In this document: piece by piece, positions 60,575 to 64,000 of the stretch
Layout of the letters: each line of letters begins with the position of its first letter
Position numbering within the stretch: position 1 is the stretch's first letter
Source of the DNA: an uncultured Sphingomonas sp.
Lineage (GTDB): Bacteria; Pseudomonadota; Alphaproteobacteria; Sphingomonadales; Sphingomonadaceae
Length of the DNA: 64,000 bases
Direction: 5' to 3'
Assembly (NCBI RefSeq): GCF_913776855.1
Contig: NZ_CAJYQD010000039.1
Span: 1 to 64,000, forward strand
The notes under the pieces: generated by a model
What the model saw: the letters and a program-made list of their open reading frames with translations, nothing else
What the model was told of the DNA's origin: nothing
The model's database searches: none
Program-made: the position numbers and the translations under genes

Positions 60575-61194
60575 CCGTGATCGTCGTCACCGGCACCGAC
60601 ACCGATGTCGGCAAGACCGTGTTCGCCGCGGCGCTGACCGGTGCGCTCGGCGCATCCTATTGGAAGCCGGTGCAGGCTGGGACCGACGACGGCACCGACC
60701 GACAGCGGGTCGCGCGGCTGGCGGGGATCGCACCCGACCGCATCCTGCCCGAAGCCTATTCCCTCGCCACCCCCTGTTCCCCGCACCGGGCGGCGGCGAT
60801 CGACGGGGTGACGATCGATCTCGACCGGCTCGTGTTGCCGCAGGTCACCGGACCGATCGTGGTCGAGGGCGCCGGCGGCGTGCTGGTGCCGATCGTCGGG
60901 ACCACGACCTTTGCCGACCTGTTCACCCGCTGGGGCCAGCCGGTAGTGCTGGTCGCGCGGACCGCGCTCGGCACGATCAACCACAGCCTGTTGTCGATCG
61001 AGGCACTGCGCGCGCGCGGGGTGCCGATCCGGGGGGTGGCGTTCATCGGCGACGCGGTGCCCGACAGCGAGGATACGATCGTCCGGCTGGGTGGAGTCCG
61101 GCGGCTGGGGCGCCTGCCCTTCGTTCGGCACCTGACGCCCGATACGCTCGCCCGTGCCTTTGCCGACGGATTCGACGTGGAGGATTTTCGATGA
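60571..61194 (+). CDS. bioD: Dethiobiotin synthase
   Basis: [42 protein letters not shown]. Confidence 0.95.
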   Translation: MTVIVVTGTDTDVGKTVFAAALTGALGASYWKPVQAGTDDGTDRQRVARLAGIAPDRILPEAYSLATPCSPHRAAAIDGVTIDLDRLVLPQVTGPIVVEGAGGVLVPIVGTTTFADLFTRWGQPVVLVARTALGTINHSLLSIEALRARGVPIRGVAFIGDAVPDSEDTIVRLGGVRRLGRLPFVRHLTPDTLARAFADGFDVEDFR

Positions 61195-62432
61195 GCGCGG
61201 TGTGGCATCCCTTTACCCAGCATGGCCTGCGCGAACCCATCCCCCGGATCGTCCGCGGCGATGGCGCGGCGCTGTGGAGCGACGACGGGCGGCGGATCAT
61301 CGATGCGATATCGTCCTGGTGGGTCACGACGCACGGCCACAACCATCCGCGGATCGCCGCCGCGATCGCCGAACAGGCGCGGACGCTCGACCAGATCATC
61401 TTTGCGGGGCACACCCATGCCCCGGCCGAGACGCTGGCGGCGGAACTGTGCGCGATGCTGCCCGACGCGCTGACCCGCGTGTTCTTTTCCGACTCCGGAT
61501 CGACCAGCGTCGAGGTCGCGCTGAAGATGGCGCTCGGCTATTGGCGCAATCGGGGTGCGGCGCGGCACCGCATCCTCGTGCTGGAGCATGGCTATCACGG
61601 CGACACGATCGGCGCGATGTCGGTCGGCGCACGCGGCGTGTTCAACCAGGCATACGCCCCGCTGCTGTTCGATGTGGGATCGATCCCGTTCCCCGATCCC
61701 GGCTGCGAACAGGCGAGCTATGACGCGCTGGAAGCGGCGTGTCGCACGGGCGCGGCGGCGTTCATCGTCGAACCGCTGGTACTGGGCGCAGGCGGGATGC
61801 GCATGTACCCGCCCGCCGTGCTGGCCGAGATGCAACGCATCTGTCGCGCGCACGATGTCCTGTTCATCGCCGACGAGGTGATGACCGCCTGGGGCCGCAC
61901 CGGCACGCTGACCGCCTGCGAGCAGGCCGGGGTGGTGCCGGACATCATGTGCCTGTCGAAAGGGCTGACCGGTGGCGCCATCCCGCTGGCGGTGACGATG
62001 GCGAGCGAGGCCGTGTATCAGGCGCATTACGGGCCGGACCGGGCCACGATGTTCTTTCATTCGTCGAGTTACACCGCCAACCCGATCGCGTGTGCCGCCG
62101 CCAACGCCAATCTCGCGATCTGGCGCGAGGAACCCGTGGCAGGGCGGATCGCGTCGCTCGGCGAACGGCAGGGGCGCCGGCTGGCGGCGCTGGCGCAGCA
62201 TCCGCGCGTGTCGGGCGCGCGCCGGCTGGGAACGATCGCGGCGTTCGAACTGGACGGCGACGAAGGGTACCTGTCCGACCGCGCCCCGCGCTTGATGGCC
62301 CGGTTCCGCGAAGCCGGGGTCCTGCTGCGGCCGCTGGGGACGACACTGTACGTCATGCCGCCCTATTGCATCGACGACGACGATCTGGACGCGATCTATG
62401 CAGCGATTGGCGAGGCGTGCGACGCGCGATGA
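61191..62432 (+). CDS. bioA: Adenosylmethionine-8-amino-7-oxononanoate aminotransferase
   Basis: [43 protein letters not shown]. Confidence 0.95.
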   Translation: MSAVWHPFTQHGLREPIPRIVRGDGAALWSDDGRRIIDAISSWWVTTHGHNHPRIAAAIAEQARTLDQIIFAGHTHAPAETLAAELCAMLPDALTRVFFSDSGSTSVEVALKMALGYWRNRGAARHRILVLEHGYHGDTIGAMSVGARGVFNQAYAPLLFDVGSIPFPDPGCEQASYDALEAACRTGAAAFIVEPLVLGAGGMRMYPPAVLAEMQRICRAHDVLFIADEVMTAWGRTGTLTACEQAGVVPDIMCLSKGLTGGAIPLAVTMASEAVYQAHYGPDRATMFFHSSSYTANPIACAAANANLAIWREEPVAGRIASLGERQGRRLAALAQHPRVSGARRLGTIAAFELDGDEGYLSDRAPRLMARFREAGVLLRPLGTTLYVMPPYCIDDDDLDAIYAAIGEACDAR

Positions 62433-62726
62433 TCAGGACGCGGCGTTCCGGCGCCGCGTTTCCCAACCCTTGCGCGCGGCTGCCGACCGATCGGCGGCGG
62501 GGCGCTGCGCCGCCGCCTTGCCGCCGCGACGGGCCGAGGCGTGGGTATCCGGCTTGCCGCGTCCCGAGCCCGACTTGTTGCCGCCGCCCGAATCCTTGTT
62601 GACCGTCGCCCACGCGCGGGCCTCCGCCTCCTGCTCGGGCACGCCGCGTTCCTCATAGCTCTCGGCGATGTGCGCGGCCTTGCGCTTCTGCTTGTCGGTA
62701 TAGCTGCTCTTGTCACCACGCGGCAT
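62433..62726 (-). CDS. Small basic low-complexity protein
   Basis: MPRGDKSSYTDKQKRKAAHIAESYEERGVPEQEAEARAWATVNKDSGGGNKSGSGRGK; resembles proteins often labelled plasmid stabilization protein. Confidence 0.65.
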   Translation of the reverse strand: MPRGDKSSYTDKQKRKAAHIAESYEERGVPEQEAEARAWATVNKDSGGGNKSGSGRGKPDTHASARRGGKAAAQRPAADRSAAARKGWETRRRNAAS

Positions 62727-62769
62727 ATCAGTCCTCCATCAGTCTAACAATCAAAGGGTTAGACCAGTT

Positions 62770-63780
62770 TCATACCGACAGGATCGAAGTGTAGAGCGCG
62801 TGATAGCGCTCCGCCATCGCCTCCACCGAAAAGCGTTCGGCGACGATCCGCCGGCAATCCGCCCGATCGATTTCGCCTACCCTGTCGATCGCGGCGATGG
62901 CTTCGTCGAGCGTGTTTACGAGAAAGCCGTTAACGCCATCCTCGATCAGTTCGGGCATCGATCCGCGATCATAGGCGATGACCGGCGTCCCGCACGCCAT
63001 CGCCTCCACCACCGAAAGGCCGAACGGTTCGTCGAACCCGATCAGGTGGAGCAACGCCCGCGCCCCGCCCAGCAAATCCGTCCTGGCCTTGCCGCCGACC
63101 GCGCCGTGATAGACGATGCGGTCGCCGTCGATATGTGGTTCGACGTCCTCGCGCCAATAGCGGTCGTCCTGCACGATGCCGGCCATGTGCAGGCGGCGGC
63201 CACTGGCGTCCGCGGCGGCGATTGCCTCCGCCGCGCCCTTGTCCGGGTGCATCCGGCCAAAGAACAGCAGGTCGTCGCTGCCCTCGGCATCGAACGGGAA
63301 ATCGTCCAGCGGGATGCCGTGATGGATCGTCGCGGCATAGCGCAGCGACGGGTGCCGGTCGGCATCGCTGATCGCGACATACTGCACCCGGTCCTGATAG
63401 GGCGCATACATCGGCAGGATGCGGTCGGACGAAAAGCCATGGATCGTCGTCACCATCGGCGTGTCGACCAGGCCCGAAAAAGCATGGGCCGGGAAATCCG
63501 CCTGGTTATGGATCAGGTCGAACTCGCCCGCGCGTTCGAACACATGGGCGAGATGGGCGAACTCCCACACCTTCGCATCGATCGACGGGTCCTCGCTATA
63601 AGGCGCCGGCACCACTCCGGCGAGGGTCGCGGCGGTGATGCTGTCCTGCGTCGCGAACAGCGTGACATCGACCCCGCGCGCGACCAGTGCCTCGGTCAAC
63701 AGGCTGGTGACCAGCTCCCACGGACCATAGTGGCGCGGCGGCGTGCGCCACGCGATCGGGGCAATCATCGCGATACGCAT
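62770..63780 (-). CDS. Glycosyltransferase family 4 protein
   Basis: MRIAMIAPIAWRTPPRHYGPWELVTSLL, FDEPFGLSVVEAMACGTPVIAYDRGSMPELIEDG. Confidence 0.9.
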   Translation of the reverse strand: MRIAMIAPIAWRTPPRHYGPWELVTSLLTEALVARGVDVTLFATQDSITAATLAGVVPAPYSEDPSIDAKVWEFAHLAHVFERAGEFDLIHNQADFPAHAFSGLVDTPMVTTIHGFSSDRILPMYAPYQDRVQYVAISDADRHPSLRYAATIHHGIPLDDFPFDAEGSDDLLFFGRMHPDKGAAEAIAAADASGRRLHMAGIVQDDRYWREDVEPHIDGDRIVYHGAVGGKARTDLLGGARALLHLIGFDEPFGLSVVEAMACGTPVIAYDRGSMPELIEDGVNGFLVNTLDEAIAAIDRVGEIDRADCRRIVAERFSVEAMAERYHALYTSILSV

Positions 63781-64000
63781 CAGGATACTTTCAGGATCAG
63801 CCCCTCGGCGGGGCGCAGATGGTGGGGATCGCCGGCATCGGCATGGGTCGACAGGATGACCTGTCCGGCCTCGACCATGATTACGGCGGGTCGGTCGCCA
63901 AGGTTCAGGACGATGCGATAGGCACCGCGGCGATAGGTCAGGACGTCGCCTTCCGCCCGTACGTCATCGATCGGCCCGGTTGACAGCGCCGACGTCGCGC
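63780..64000 (-). CDS. C-terminal fragment of probable GH13 alpha-glucosidase/amylase-type protein
   Basis: GDVLTYRRGAYRIVLNLGDRPAVIMVEAGQVILSTHADAGDPHHLRPAEGLILKVS resembles the GH13 C-terminal beta domain; 5' part outside window. Confidence 0.5.
   Translation of the reverse strand, partial: ATSALSTGPIDDVRAEGDVLTYRRGAYRIVLNLGDRPAVIMVEAGQVILSTHADAGDPHHLRPAEGLILKVS

Overview
The window is a chromosomal segment from a high-GC alphaproteobacterium. Gene content and family signatures suggest a sphingomonad, but the taxonomy is inferred. It has three parts. (1) About 1-30.5 kb is mostly core: the 5' end of rnj, coaX, birA, a complete minus-strand nuo (complex I) operon in A-B-C-D-E-F-G-H-I-J-K-L-M-N order with three extra small ORFs embedded in it, then suhB, efp, M23 peptidase, L,D-transpeptidase, thiE, class I aldolase, a MazF/RHH-type toxin-antitoxin pair, pgk, a MOSC protein, gap, tkt, zapA, a strong 6S RNA candidate and the 5-formyl-THF cyclo-ligase gene. 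(2) About 30.6-57.9 kb lies between two identical tRNA-Asp(GTC) genes in the same orientation. It holds an accessory-looking catabolic and transport block: two DAO-type FAD oxidoreductases, two aldehyde dehydrogenases, an M20 amidohydrolase, a HAD dehalogenase-like protein, a bicupin, a tartrate/D-malate dehydrogenase-like enzyme, a class III aminotransferase, a GhrA-like reductase, a peptide-type ABC importer, an OprB-like porin, a TonB receptor, a PepSY/flavin reductase/2Fe-2S fusion and one Lrp/AsnC regulator. (3) About 58-64 kb contains an AI-2E-family permease, bioF-bioD-bioA, a small basic protein, a GT4 glycosyltransferase and the 3' end of a GH13-like gene. The main new observation is a 15-bp palindrome, CGGCA-N5-TGCCG with an A/purine-rich spacer. 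It occurs perfectly in four intergenic regions of the tRNA-bracketed block and degenerately in several more. It may be the operator of the block's Lrp/AsnC regulator and would define an undescribed catabolic regulon. All calls are from reading sequence and the ORF track; no database search was run.
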